DNA of 64,000 bases from Limnohabitans sp. 2KL-1 (GTDB lineage Bacteria; Pseudomonadota; Gammaproteobacteria; Burkholderiales; Burkholderiaceae_C): contig NZ_NESL01000001.1 in the NCBI RefSeq assembly GCF_003063435.1, forward strand, positions 558,001 to 622,000, in the 5' to 3' direction. Positions 55,157 to 63,921 of the stretch are shown piece by piece. Both the position numbers and the translations under genes were made by a program. Positions within the stretch are counted from its first letter, which is position 1, and each line of letters opens with the position of its first letter. Under the pieces are notes generated by a model, which saw only the letters and a list, made by a program, of their open reading frames with translations, made no database searches and was not told the DNA's origin.

Positions 55157-55987
55157 ATGTCTGGTTTGAAGCTGCCGATCAGCCTGGAATTTTTTCCACC
55201 CAAAACGCCTGAGGGTGCAGAAAAGCTGCGTGGCGTTCGTCAAGCGCTCTATGGCTTGAAGCCCGAGTTCTGCTCGGTGACGTATGGCGCAGGGGGCTCG
55301 ACGCAAGAAGGGACCTTTGCCACTGTGGGCGCGATCCTGGCCGAAGGCGTGCCGGCGGCCTCGCACTTTTCGTGCATTGGCGCGACCAAAGCCTCGGTGC
55401 GTGCCGAGCTGGCCACGCTCAAGGCCATGGGCGTGCAGCGCCTGGTGGCTTTGCGCGGCGACTTGCCCAGCGGCTATGGCGCGGGCGGCGAGTTCCACTA
55501 CGCCAGCGATCTGGTGGCTTTCATCCGGGCGGAGACCGGTGACGACTTCCACATCGAAGTGGCGGCTTATCCCGAGATCCACCCGCAGGCCAAGTCACCC
55601 GAAGCCGATTTGCAGGCCTTTGCCACCAAGGTCAAAGCCGGAGCCAATTCGGCCATCACGCAATACTTTTACAACAGCGACGCGTATTTCCGCTTTGTGG
55701 ACGACGCCTACAAGCTGGGCGTGGATGTGCCTGTCGTGCCGGGCATCATGCCCATCACCAGTTCGTCACAGTTGCTGCGTTTTTCGGACGCGTGCGGGGC
55801 CGAGATTCCGCGCTGGATCCGGTTGCGTTTGCAGGCCTACGGCGACGACATCGCCTCAATCAAAGCCTTTGGTCTGGACGTGGTGTCGGACCTGTGCGAA
55901 CAGCTGATCAACGGCGGTGTGCCTGCCATTCATTTTTACACCATGAACCAAAGCGCGGCCACGCTGGAGATTGCGCATCGCTTGTGA
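55157..55987 (+). CDS. metF: 5,10-methylenetetrahydrofolate reductase
   Basis: FAD enzyme that reduces methylene-THF to 5-methyl-THF, the methyl donor for methionine synthesis. At 276 residues it has the typical length for MetF. Signature blocks: ISLEFFPPKTPEGAEKL, CSVTYGAGGSTQEGT, LRGDLPSGYG, AAYPEIHPQAKS and PVVPGIMPITS. ATG 55157 is preferred over GTG 55154 because GAAGGTG lies at a better distance. It completes the ahcY-tlyA-metF operon, probably all under the SAH riboswitch. Confidence 0.96.
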   Translation: MSGLKLPISLEFFPPKTPEGAEKLRGVRQALYGLKPEFCSVTYGAGGSTQEGTFATVGAILAEGVPAASHFSCIGATKASVRAELATLKAMGVQRLVALRGDLPSGYGAGGEFHYASDLVAFIRAETGDDFHIEVAAYPEIHPQAKSPEADLQAFATKVKAGANSAITQYFYNSDAYFRFVDDAYKLGVDVPVVPGIMPITSSSQLLRFSDACGAEIPRWIRLRLQAYGDDIASIKAFGLDVVSDLCEQLINGGVPAIHFYTMNQSAATLEIAHRL

Positions 55988-56125
55988 CATCAAGTCGTGG
56001 CCTTGTCCAGTTGGCTCTTGGGGCTGCTGTGGTCAGTGCGCTGTCTCACAGTGTGCGTCAAAGAGACATGGTTTGTTGATTCTGCGCAAACACCGTGCCG
56101 TCCCATCGGAGGGCGCGGGTACGTT

Positions 56126-56139
56126 TTGACTTGGCTCAA
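56126..56139. promoter_or_regulatory. FNR/ANR-like box upstream of the OmpW-like gene (weak)
   Basis: TTGAC-N4-CTCAA differs from the FNR consensus TTGAT-N4-ATCAA at one base in each half. It lies about 75 bases before the ompW-like start. OmpW genes are FNR-regulated in some gammaproteobacteria, which makes the match worth noting, but two mismatches leave it weak. Confidence 0.3.
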
Positions 56140-56211
56140 ATGAGGGCCTGCTGGCCGGGCGTCCAATGAACTTGAGAGAGGCGTTTCTCTCGTTCACAAG
56201 GAAAGTCAAAA

Positions 56212-56808
56212 ATGAAAAAACACATCTTGATCGCGGCTTTGTTGGCCGCAGGTTCCGTGACCGGTGCCATGGCGCAGGCCTCGGGTGAAAGCCCTTGGAT
56301 GTTGCGCGTGCGTGCTGTGCACTTGGACAGTGTGGACAAGGACTCCACGCCTTTGAACCTGTCCATCAACAACAAGACTTTCGGTGAAGTCGATGTCACG
56401 TATTTCATGAGCAAGAACCTGGCGGCCGAACTGGTGTTGACCACGCCACAAAAGCAGACGGTTTACGCCAGCGGTGCAGACATCGGTTCGTTCAAGCATT
56501 TGCCGCCGAGCTTGCTCTTGCAGTACCACTTCACCGATTTGTCTGGCTTCAAGCCCTATGTCGGTGCCGGTGTGAACTACACCCACTTCAGCGACGTGTC
56601 TTTGCCAGCCGGCGTGTCTTTGGACAGCCACAGCTGGGGCGCGGCATTTCAGGTGGGCGCAGACATTGCGCTGGACAAGAACTGGTCGATCAACCTGGAC
56701 GTGAAGAAGGCGTACATCCGCACCGATGTGTATTCGGCGGGCAGCAGCGTGGGCCGTCTCAAGGTTGATCCTTTGCTGTACGCGGTGGGTTTGGGTTACC
56801 GGTTCTGA
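56212..56808 (+). CDS. ompW: OmpW-family outer-membrane protein
   Basis: A 198-residue eight-stranded beta-barrel with signal peptide MKKHILIAALLAAGSVTGAMAQA. The family landmarks are present: SPWMLRVRAVHL as first strand, VDVTYFMSKNLAAELV, PSLLLQYHF, FKPYVGAGVNYTHF and the terminal aromatic strand GLGYRF. OmpW proteins form narrow hydrophobic channels; the substrate is not known. AAGGAAAG lies before the ATG. It stands alone between metF and a LysR regulator. Confidence 0.93.
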   Translation: MKKHILIAALLAAGSVTGAMAQASGESPWMLRVRAVHLDSVDKDSTPLNLSINNKTFGEVDVTYFMSKNLAAELVLTTPQKQTVYASGADIGSFKHLPPSLLLQYHFTDLSGFKPYVGAGVNYTHFSDVSLPAGVSLDSHSWGAAFQVGADIALDKNWSINLDVKKAYIRTDVYSAGSSVGRLKVDPLLYAVGLGYRF

Positions 56809-57009
56809 CCGCATCAGCGCCCTTGCTGCGCGCGGTGGGGGATGAGGCTTGCAAGGCCATGTCCCTTATCCCTTGTCGCGCCACAGCGTGAGGTCTGCGA
56901 AAAAATCTGACTTGGCCTCACACCAAGCCGGGGAGGCCTTGGGAGTACTGGTTGGCGTGCGATGCTGGCTGCATCGCTCGGCCCTGCTGGGGCGGTCAAT
57001 AATGCGGCC

Positions 57010-57945
57010 ATGGAAACCAAATGGCTGGAAGATTTTGTTAGTCTGGCTGAGACCCGCAGTTTCAGCCGTTCGGCGCAACTGCGCCATGTGACGCAGCCGG
57101 CGTTTTCCCGGCGGATTCAGTCGCTGGAAGCTTGGGCCGGAGCGGATTTGGTGGACCGCAGCTCTTACCCCACCACGTTGACGCCCGCGGGAGAAACTCT
57201 GTACGCGCAAGCTCTGGAGTTGTTGCAGTCCTTGCAAAACGCTCGGGCCATGCTGCGGGGGCACAGCGCAGCCGGGCAGGACTTCATCGAGTTTGCAGTG
57301 CCGCATACCCTGGCGTTTACTTTTTTCCCGTTCTGGATGGCCGATTTGCAGGACAGCTTTGGTCCGATCAAAAGCCGGTTGATCGCGCTCAATGTGCACG
57401 ATGCGGCCATGCGGCTGGTCGAAGGCGGATGCGATGTGCTGATCGCCTACCACCACCCGTCGCAGCCCTTGCAGCTCGATGCCGAGCGTTACGACATGGT
57501 CGTCCTCGGCCATGAGCAAGTGGCCCCCTATGTCAGACCTGCACCGCCCTCGCAGCCCACTTGGGTGTTGCCCGGCACCGCGGCGCGCCCTTTGCCCTAT
57601 CTGGGCTATGCCCCCGGGGCTTACCTGGGGGGCGTGAGCGACTGGATTTTGAAACAGGCCGGCACGCCGATTCACCTGGACCGTGTGTACGAAACCGACA
57701 TGGCCGAAGGCCTGAAGGTCATGGCGGTGCAGGGCCATGGGCTGGCATTTTTACCTGAAAGTGCGGTGCGCAAAGAGCTTCAGTCCGGGGCTTTGATGCG
57801 GGCGCAATGGCCCGATGGGCCGTCCTTGTCGCTCACCATGGAGGTGCGCGCCTACCGCGCGCGGCATCAGCCCAGCGCAGACAAGACCTCGCAGGCGGCC
57901 TTGCTGTGGACACACCTGCAGCAGGCCAAACCCGTCAGTGGGTGA
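57010..57945 (+). CDS. LysR-family transcriptional regulator
   Basis: A 311-residue regulator. The N-terminal winged helix is METKWLEDFVSLAETRSFSR then HVTQPAFSRRIQSLEAWAG, and the C-terminal periplasmic-binding-like effector domain starts around residue 90. The ATG at 57010 starts four residues before the conserved Leu-Glu-Asp-Phe; an upstream in-frame start adds residues with no homology to the fold. It precedes the amino-acid transporter operon by about 220 bases on the same strand and might control it, though LysR genes usually sit divergent from their main target. Confidence 0.9.
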   Translation: METKWLEDFVSLAETRSFSRSAQLRHVTQPAFSRRIQSLEAWAGADLVDRSSYPTTLTPAGETLYAQALELLQSLQNARAMLRGHSAAGQDFIEFAVPHTLAFTFFPFWMADLQDSFGPIKSRLIALNVHDAAMRLVEGGCDVLIAYHHPSQPLQLDAERYDMVVLGHEQVAPYVRPAPPSQPTWVLPGTAARPLPYLGYAPGAYLGGVSDWILKQAGTPIHLDRVYETDMAEGLKVMAVQGHGLAFLPESAVRKELQSGALMRAQWPDGPSLSLTMEVRAYRARHQPSADKTSQAALLWTHLQQAKPVSG

Positions 57946-58165
57946 TGCCACCCTGACTCGGGTATGCTTTGTGCTTGCAGGTGGAGGCCTGCGCAGGGAT
58001 GACCCCGAACGGTGCACGGCATGACCTGGCTCCCTTGCCCATTCCAAAGACCTGCACGTGGCGGGGTTTTGGGCTAGGGAACATCCTAGGCAAAGTGCCG
58101 CTCAAACTGGCTTCTAATTCATCGTGTGGCGACAAGCTGCTCAATCGATCTAAAAAGGACTGAAA

Positions 58166-59194
58166 ATGAAAACTCGTTCACGTATTTTGTGCGGTGCTGC
58201 ACTGGCCACCATCGGCCTGATGGTGGGCACCTCTGCCATGGCAGGCAAAACCCTCGACCAGATCAAGCAGCGCGGACAGATCGTTTGCGGTGTCAACACC
58301 GGTTTGGCTGGTTTTTCGGCCGCTGACTCCAGCGGCAACTGGTCTGGCCTGGATGTGGACCACTGCCGAGCCCTGGCGGCCGCCGTGCTCAGCGATGCCT
58401 CCAAAGTGAAATACGTCCCCTTGACTGCGCAGCAACGCTTTACCGCATTGCAGTCCGGCGAAGTGGACGTGCTGGCCCGCAACACCACCAACACCCTGAA
58501 CCGCGATGGTTCACTGGGCCTGCACTTCGTTGGTGCCAATTATTACGACGGCCAAGGCTTCATGGTGCCCAAAGGCAAGATCACCAGTGCCAAGCAACTC
58601 AAGGGTGCCACCGTGTGCGTGCAGTCCGGCACCACCACCGAGAAGAACCTGACCGACTTCTCCCGCGCCAACAAACTGAACCTCAAGCCTGTGGTGTTTG
58701 AAAAAGTGGAAGCCGCCACCGGCGCTTATTTCTCTGGCCGTTGCCAGGCTTACACCACCGACGCATCGGGCCTGGCCTCGGTGCGCGCCAAGGAAGCCAA
58801 AGACCCTGCAGCCCACGTCATCTTGCCCGACCTGATCTCCAAAGAACCCCTGGGCCCGATGGTGCGCCGTGGTGATGACGAGTGGTTTGCCATCAACAAG
58901 TGGGTGCTGTCTGGCTTGATCGAAGCGGAAGAGTACGGCATCACCCAGGCCAATGTGGACCAGATGAAGACCAGCGACAACCCGCAAGTCGGCCGTTTGC
59001 TGGGTGCTACCGAAGACCTGGGCAAGCACCTGGGCTTGGACAAGGAGTGGTTGGCCCGCGCCATCAAGACGACCGGCAATTACGGTGAGAAGTTCGAGCG
59101 CAACGTCGGCCCCAAGACCGCCATCAATTTGCCTCGTGGTTTGAACAACCAGTGGAACAAGGGCGGCTTGATGTACGCCTCGCCACTGCGTTGA
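58166..59194 (+). CDS. aapJ: Periplasmic general amino-acid-binding protein
   Basis: A 342-residue solute-binding protein with signal peptide (ILCGAALATIGLMVGTSAMAG). It shows the AapJ/BztA pattern: KQRGQIVCGVNTGLAGFSA, GLDVDHCRALAAAVL, LARNTTNTLNRD and a long C-terminal part (RNVGPKTAINLPRGLNNQW cut by conserved positions). It binds a broad range of L-amino acids in the general amino-acid ABC system. A terminator-like hairpin after it (59220-59248) should keep this protein more abundant than the membrane parts. Confidence 0.92.
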   Translation: MKTRSRILCGAALATIGLMVGTSAMAGKTLDQIKQRGQIVCGVNTGLAGFSAADSSGNWSGLDVDHCRALAAAVLSDASKVKYVPLTAQQRFTALQSGEVDVLARNTTNTLNRDGSLGLHFVGANYYDGQGFMVPKGKITSAKQLKGATVCVQSGTTTEKNLTDFSRANKLNLKPVVFEKVEAATGAYFSGRCQAYTTDASGLASVRAKEAKDPAAHVILPDLISKEPLGPMVRRGDDEWFAINKWVLSGLIEAEEYGITQANVDQMKTSDNPQVGRLLGATEDLGKHLGLDKEWLARAIKTTGNYGEKFERNVGPKTAINLPRGLNNQWNKGGLMYASPLR

Positions 59195-59219
59195 TTTTCT
59201 GCCTCACTTGACGGCTTTG

Positions 59220-59248
59220 GATACGCCCCTTCACGGGGCGTATCTTTT
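59220..59248 (+). terminator. Intra-operon terminator-like hairpin between aapJ and aapQ
   Basis: GATACGCCCC and GGGGCGTATC pair perfectly over ten bases around a 5-base loop and are followed by four Ts. The short T run suggests partial termination or 3'-end protection of the binding-protein message. Confidence 0.75.
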
Positions 59249-59278
59249 GCCACCCCGTGTCTTTTTCAGGCCCTGCAC

Positions 59279-60478
59279 ATGTCCCATTTTTCCATGATCG
59301 AGGCCAGGCCCTTGCCCGGCAAGAAAAGCCGATCCATCTCGTGGCGAAGCCGCGAAGGGCGTTCGGTCATCTACCAGATCGTCGCCATCCTTTCTGCAGT
59401 GGCTTTGGTGGGCCTGTTGGTGCGCAACACGCTCACCAACATGCGCCTGCGCGGCATTCAAAGCGGCTATGACTTCTTGCTCCAGCCGTTTGGCTTTGAC
59501 ATCAGCGAGACACTCATCGCCTACGAACCCAACAGCACTTATCTGGTGGCTTTTGCGATCGGCATGCTCAACACCCTCAAGGTGGCGCTGATCGGCATCG
59601 CCTTGGCCACCCTGGTCGGTGTGCTGGTGGGGGTGGGGCGGTTTTCGGCCAACTTTTTGGTGCGCAAAATTTGTTACGGCTATGTCGAGTTTTTTCGCAA
59701 CGTGCCGGTGTACCTGCAGTTGCTGATCTGGTACCTGGTGTTCACCGAAACCCTGCCGGATTTTGACAAGGCCTGGCAAGCGGGCCATTTCTACCTGAGC
59801 AAAAATGGTTTGTCCTTTCCCTGGCCGGTGTGGCAAACAGGGCAGATGCTGGCTTTGTTCGGCGTGGTCTTGGGCGTGGCTTTCGGCTTGTTTTACCGCC
59901 GCCGTGCCCGGGCCCACTTTGACCTGACAGGTCAAGTGCGGCCGGTGTGGGGCGTGACCTTGGGGGTCACGCTGGCGCTGGCTGTGTTGGGCTGGCTGGC
60001 CGGTGGTGCCCCGTCGCAATGGAATCTGCCCAAAGTGGGTGATTTCCAGATTGAAGATGGCGGCGTGTTCAGTCCCGAGTTCATGGCCCTGTTGTGCGGG
60101 CTGGTGTTCTACACCGCTGCCTTCATTGCCGAAGTGGTGCGCTCTGGCATTGCCTCGGTCTCGCTGGGGCAGCACGAAGCGGCGGCCTCATTGGGCTTGA
60201 ACAAAACCCAGTCGATGCGTCTGGTCGTGTTGCCACAGGCTTTGCGCGTGATCATTCCGCCCTTGACCAGCCAGTACCTGAACCTGACCAAGAACTCGTC
60301 TTTGGCCGTGGCCATCGGGTATCCGGAGCTGGTGTCGATCGCCAACACCACGCTCAACCAGACAGGCCGCGCCATCGAGGCGCTGTCGATTGTCATGCTG
60401 GTCTACCTGACACTGTCCCTCATCACCTCGGCCCTCATGAACTGGTTGAATGCCAGTGCCGCCATCCAGGAGCGCTGA
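59279..60478 (+). CDS. aapQ: General amino-acid ABC transporter permease (AapQ/BztB type)
   Basis: A 399-residue inner-membrane permease with about eight hydrophobic segments. Its length and the large periplasmic insert (about 180-260) distinguish it from ordinary His/Glu-type permeases and match AapQ. The cytoplasmic EAA loop that contacts the ATPase is EAAASLGLNKTQSMRLVVLP. It forms a heterodimer with the next gene product. Confidence 0.92.
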   Translation: MSHFSMIEARPLPGKKSRSISWRSREGRSVIYQIVAILSAVALVGLLVRNTLTNMRLRGIQSGYDFLLQPFGFDISETLIAYEPNSTYLVAFAIGMLNTLKVALIGIALATLVGVLVGVGRFSANFLVRKICYGYVEFFRNVPVYLQLLIWYLVFTETLPDFDKAWQAGHFYLSKNGLSFPWPVWQTGQMLALFGVVLGVAFGLFYRRRARAHFDLTGQVRPVWGVTLGVTLALAVLGWLAGGAPSQWNLPKVGDFQIEDGGVFSPEFMALLCGLVFYTAAFIAEVVRSGIASVSLGQHEAAASLGLNKTQSMRLVVLPQALRVIIPPLTSQYLNLTKNSSLAVAIGYPELVSIANTTLNQTGRAIEALSIVMLVYLTLSLITSALMNWLNASAAIQER

Positions 60479-60479
60479 C

Positions 60480-61583
60480 ATGACCACTGTTTTCAAATCT
60501 ACCGACGCCCGGCCCATGCCAGGCCGCAGCGCAGGCCCTCTGGCCTGGTTGCGTACCCACTTGTTTGCCAGTCCGGGCAACAGTGCCATGTCGCTGGCCT
60601 TGCTGGCGCTGGGCCTGTGGGCTGTGGCCAGCGCCATGGACTGGGCCGTTTGGCAAGCCGTGCTGGGTGCCAACTTGCAGGCCTGCAACGACGCGCGCGG
60701 AGCCGGTGCCTGCTGGGGGGTGATCGCCGAAAAAGGTCGCCTGATCGTGATGGGCCGCTATCCCGAAACCGAACACTGGCGTCCGGTGATCGCCACGGCG
60801 TTGATGCTCGGGGTGGTCGTGCTCAGTTGCATGCCGCGTTTCTGGAACAAGGCCTTGCCCCTCATGTGGGCCGTCATGTTGGCGGTGTATTTTGTTCTGA
60901 TGAAAGGTGGGTTCTTTGGCCTGACGTCGGTCGACACCGACCAGTGGGGCGGCTTTCCGCTCACGGTCATGCTCACGGTGATTTCCATGACGCTGGCTTT
61001 TCCCCTGGCCATCTTTGTGGCGCTGGGTCGGCGCTCCAACATGCCCGCCATCAAGACCTTGTGCACGCTGTACGTGGAGCTGGTGCGTGGCGTGCCGCTG
61101 ATCACGGTGTTGTTCATGGCCTCGTTCATGCTGCCGCTGTTCATGCCTGAGGGCGTCAAGATCGACGTGCTGCTGCGCGTGGTGGTGGGCATCACGCTGT
61201 TTTCAGGCGCCTACATGGCCGAGGTGATCCGTGGCGGTTTGCAGGCCTTGCCCAAGGGCCAGACCGAAGCAGCGGCCACGTTGGGCCTGACTTACTGGCA
61301 GACCCAGCGCATGATCGTGCTGCCCCAGGCGCTGACCACGGTGGTGCCGTCCATCATGAACACGTTCATTGGCCTGTTCAAGGACACCTCGCTGGTGACC
61401 ATTGTCTCGTTGTACGAGTTGACCGGGGCTCTGGGCCTGGCGCTCAACTCGGATGCCGACTGGCGTCCCTTCAAGATCGAAGCCTACCTCTTCATCACCT
61501 TCATCTATTTCGCGTTCTGCTTTGCCATGTCGCGCTACAGCCTGTGGATTGAGCAGCGCACCGCGGTGAGCAAAGTCCGCTGA
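60480..61583 (+). CDS. aapM: General amino-acid ABC transporter permease (AapM/BztC type)
   Basis: A 367-residue permease partner with several helices and an EAA loop (EAAATLGLTYWQTQRMIVLP). ATG 60480 follows AGGAG by about eight bases and overlaps nothing; an earlier in-frame ATG at 60450 lies inside aapQ. Together with AapQ it forms the membrane channel of the transporter. Confidence 0.92.
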   Translation: MTTVFKSTDARPMPGRSAGPLAWLRTHLFASPGNSAMSLALLALGLWAVASAMDWAVWQAVLGANLQACNDARGAGACWGVIAEKGRLIVMGRYPETEHWRPVIATALMLGVVVLSCMPRFWNKALPLMWAVMLAVYFVLMKGGFFGLTSVDTDQWGGFPLTVMLTVISMTLAFPLAIFVALGRRSNMPAIKTLCTLYVELVRGVPLITVLFMASFMLPLFMPEGVKIDVLLRVVVGITLFSGAYMAEVIRGGLQALPKGQTEAAATLGLTYWQTQRMIVLPQALTTVVPSIMNTFIGLFKDTSLVTIVSLYELTGALGLALNSDADWRPFKIEAYLFITFIYFAFCFAMSRYSLWIEQRTAVSKVR

Positions 61584-61596
61584 ACGAAAGAACCTC

Positions 61597-62352
61597 ATGA
61601 CCCCCAACGCTACCCCCCTCATCGAGTTCAAAGGCGTGAACAAGTGGTATGCCAGCAATGGCTACCACGTGTTGCGCGACGTCAACTTGCAATTCGCCAA
61701 AGGCGAAAAAGTGGTCATTTGCGGGCCTTCGGGCTCGGGCAAATCCACGCTGATCCGCTGCATCAACGCCCTGGAGGAATACCAGGAAGGCACCCTCACG
61801 GTCGATGGCACCGTGCTGGGCGACGACCTCAAGGGCATAGACAAGGTGCGCCGCGAAGTCGGCATGGTGTTCCAGCAGTTCAACCTGTTTCCGCACCTGA
61901 CGGTGCTGGAAAACCTGATTTTGTCGCCCACCTGGGTGGCCAAGATGCCGCGCAAGGAAGCCATTGACCGGGCCATGGTGCAACTGGAGCGTGTGCGCAT
62001 TGCCGAGCACGCTGGCAAATACCCGCTGCAGTTGTCGGGCGGTCAGCAGCAGCGCGTGGCCATTGCCCGCGCGCTGTGCCTCACGCCCAAGATCATGCTG
62101 TTCGATGAGCCGACCTCGGCGCTCGACCCCGAGATGATCAAGGAAGTGCTGGACGTGATGATCGAGTTGACCAGCCAGGGCATGACCATGTTGTGCGTGA
62201 CGCACGAGATGGGCTTTGCCAAAGCGGTGGCAGACCGTGTGATCTTCATGGACCAAGGCCAGGTGGTTGAACAAGCCCCGCCTCAGCAGTTCTTTGATTC
62301 GCCGCAAACCGATCGGGCACAGGACTTCTTGTCCAAGATCTTGGGACATTGA
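61597..62352 (+). CDS. aapP: General amino-acid ABC transporter ATPase (AapP type)
   Basis: A 251-residue ATPase with Walker A CGPSGSGKSTLIRC, signature LSGGQQQRVAIARAL, Walker B KIMLFDEPTSALDPE and the H-loop His in CVTHEMGF. It belongs to the polar amino-acid importer subfamily (the GlnQ/HisP/AapP group) and completes the aapJQMP operon. It starts 13 bases after the second permease. Confidence 0.94.
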   Translation: MTPNATPLIEFKGVNKWYASNGYHVLRDVNLQFAKGEKVVICGPSGSGKSTLIRCINALEEYQEGTLTVDGTVLGDDLKGIDKVRREVGMVFQQFNLFPHLTVLENLILSPTWVAKMPRKEAIDRAMVQLERVRIAEHAGKYPLQLSGGQQQRVAIARALCLTPKIMLFDEPTSALDPEMIKEVLDVMIELTSQGMTMLCVTHEMGFAKAVADRVIFMDQGQVVEQAPPQQFFDSPQTDRAQDFLSKILGH

Positions 62353-62392
62353 AGACGTTTTCTGCTGCGCCTACAAACCGATGCGGGGCAGT

Positions 62393-62417
62393 TTAATTGG
62401 GGTCAGATCCCGATTAA
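62393..62417. repeat. Short palindromic repeat (GGGGTCAGATCCC type), second copy
   Basis: TTAATTGGG and CCCGATTAA flank GTCAGAT. This element is nearly the same as the one at 50882-50902 and, like it, lies just past the end of a gene. Both copies share AATTGGGGTCAGATCCC. Confidence 0.7.
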
Positions 62418-62883
62418 ATGTTGAGTTTTTTGAGCGTCCTTGGCCGGGATTGCGCCCGGCGGCGCACTCACTTTCTTTGCTTCGCCAAAGAAAGTCAGCA
62501 AAGAAAAGCGAGCCGCAGTCAGGGCCCTTCGGGTTCCTTGCGCTGCTCGCATTGGGCGGGGTCGGGTGCAAACTCGCTTCGCTCAAACAAGCACCCGCCC
62601 TGATCCGCCCGCTGCTCAGCCCTGCCAGAACGGCAGGGGAGTGACGGGGCGTTGCTTCGCTCGCCCCGACGCTTTCACCCTCTCCAGTTCCTTAGGTCTT
62701 TTTCGGTGGGGTGGCCAGCCATCTTCTTCTGTCAGTGTCCCGCTGCCGCTCGCACCAAAGGCGGGGTCACGGGTTGGGGCGATTTGGCGAGCTTGCGAGT
62801 ATGAGCCCCAGCCCGTGACCCCACCTCTAGTTCCAGCAACGGGAACCCAACGCACCTGTTCACAGGTTTGAGACAATACGTTC
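62418..62883. repeat. Intergenic GC-rich stretch with a strong hairpin; no gene seen
   Basis: Between aapP and pyrC lie about 530 bases without a credible gene; short open frames on both strands show no recognisable protein. ACTTTCTTTG (62470-62479) and CAAAGAAAGT (62486-62495) form a perfect 10-bp hairpin with a 6-base loop. Similar TTTCTTTG-CTTCG-CAAAGAAA units occur between genes in other Comamonadaceae, as far as I recall, so the stretch is probably an accumulation of dispersed repeats. The pyrC promoter should lie near its right end, but I cannot point to it. Confidence 0.5.
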
Positions 62884-63921
62884 ATGACCCAAGAAATCAC
62901 CCTTACCCGCCCCGATGACTGGCACCTGCATGTGCGCGACGGTGCTGCACTGAATGTGGTGGTGCCGCACACCGCCGCCCAGTTCGGCCGCGCCATCATC
63001 ATGCCCAACCTCAAGCCGCCGGTCACCACCGCCGAGCAGGCACTGGCTTACAAGAGCCGCATCCTGGCCGCCGTGCCCCAAGGCATGGCGTTCGAGCCTT
63101 TGATGACGCTGTACCTGACCGACAACCTGAACCCGGCCGAGATTGCCCGGGCCAAGGCCGCTGGCGTGGTGGCCTGCAAGCTCTATCCGGCCGGTGCCAC
63201 CACCAACAGCGACGCGGGCGTGACCGACTTGCGCAAAATCTACCCCGTTCTCGAAGCCATGCAGCGCGAAGGCGTGCTGCTGCTGGTGCACGGCGAAGTC
63301 ACCTCGCAAGACATCGACCTTTTCGACCGCGAAGCCGTCTTCATCGAGCAGCAACTGATCCCGCTGCGCCGCGACTTTCCGGGCCTGAAAATCGTGATGG
63401 AGCACATCACCACGAAAGAAGCCGCGCAGTACGTGGCACAAGGCGATGCGAACTTGGGCGCGACCATCACCGCGCACCACCTGCTGTACAACCGCAACGC
63501 CATCTTCACCGGCGGCATCCGCCCGCACTATTACTGCCTGCCCGTGCTCAAGCGCGAAACGCACCGGTTGGCGCTGGTGCAGGCGGCCACCAGTGGCAAC
63601 GCCCGCTTCTTTTTGGGCACCGACAGCGCGCCGCACCCCGCGCACCTGAAAGAGCACGCCACCGGTTGCGCTGGCTGCTACACCGCGCACGCGGCCATCG
63701 AGATGTACGCCGAGGCCTTCGAGCAAGCGGGCGCTCTGGACCAGCTGGAAGGCTTTGCCAGCTTCAATGGGGCCGACTTTTACGGCCTGCCGCGCAACAC
63801 AGGCCGCATCACGCTGCGCCGGGAAAGCTGGACGCCTGCCGAGAGCTTTGCCTTTGGCGAAGCCGAACTCAAGCCCCTGCGTTCGGGCGAAAGCCTGCCG
63901 TGGCGTTTGGTGACGGGCTGA
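62884..63921 (+). CDS. pyrC: Dihydroorotase
   Basis: Zinc amidohydrolase closing carbamoyl-aspartate to dihydroorotate in pyrimidine synthesis. At 345 residues it is the E. coli PyrC (class II) type. Metal ligands: His-x-His in [10 protein letters not shown], the Lys that becomes carboxylated in [15 protein letters not shown], His in LVHGEV and in [10 protein letters not shown], and the catalytic Asp in [13 protein letters not shown]. It is followed by only 79 bases of window, in which I see no gene. Confidence 0.97.
   Translation: MTQEITLTRPDDWHLHVRDGAALNVVVPHTAAQFGRAIIMPNLKPPVTTAEQALAYKSRILAAVPQGMAFEPLMTLYLTDNLNPAEIARAKAAGVVACKLYPAGATTNSDAGVTDLRKIYPVLEAMQREGVLLLVHGEVTSQDIDLFDREAVFIEQQLIPLRRDFPGLKIVMEHITTKEAAQYVAQGDANLGATITAHHLLYNRNAIFTGGIRPHYYCLPVLKRETHRLALVQAATSGNARFFLGTDSAPHPAHLKEHATGCAGCYTAHAAIEMYAEAFEQAGALDQLEGFASFNGADFYGLPRNTGRITLRRESWTPAESFAFGEAELKPLRSGESLPWRLVTG

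Noticed and set aside
59231..60175. A 314-codon minus-strand frame opposite aapQ
   Set aside because: His/Gln-rich shadow of the permease gene with no recognisable features.
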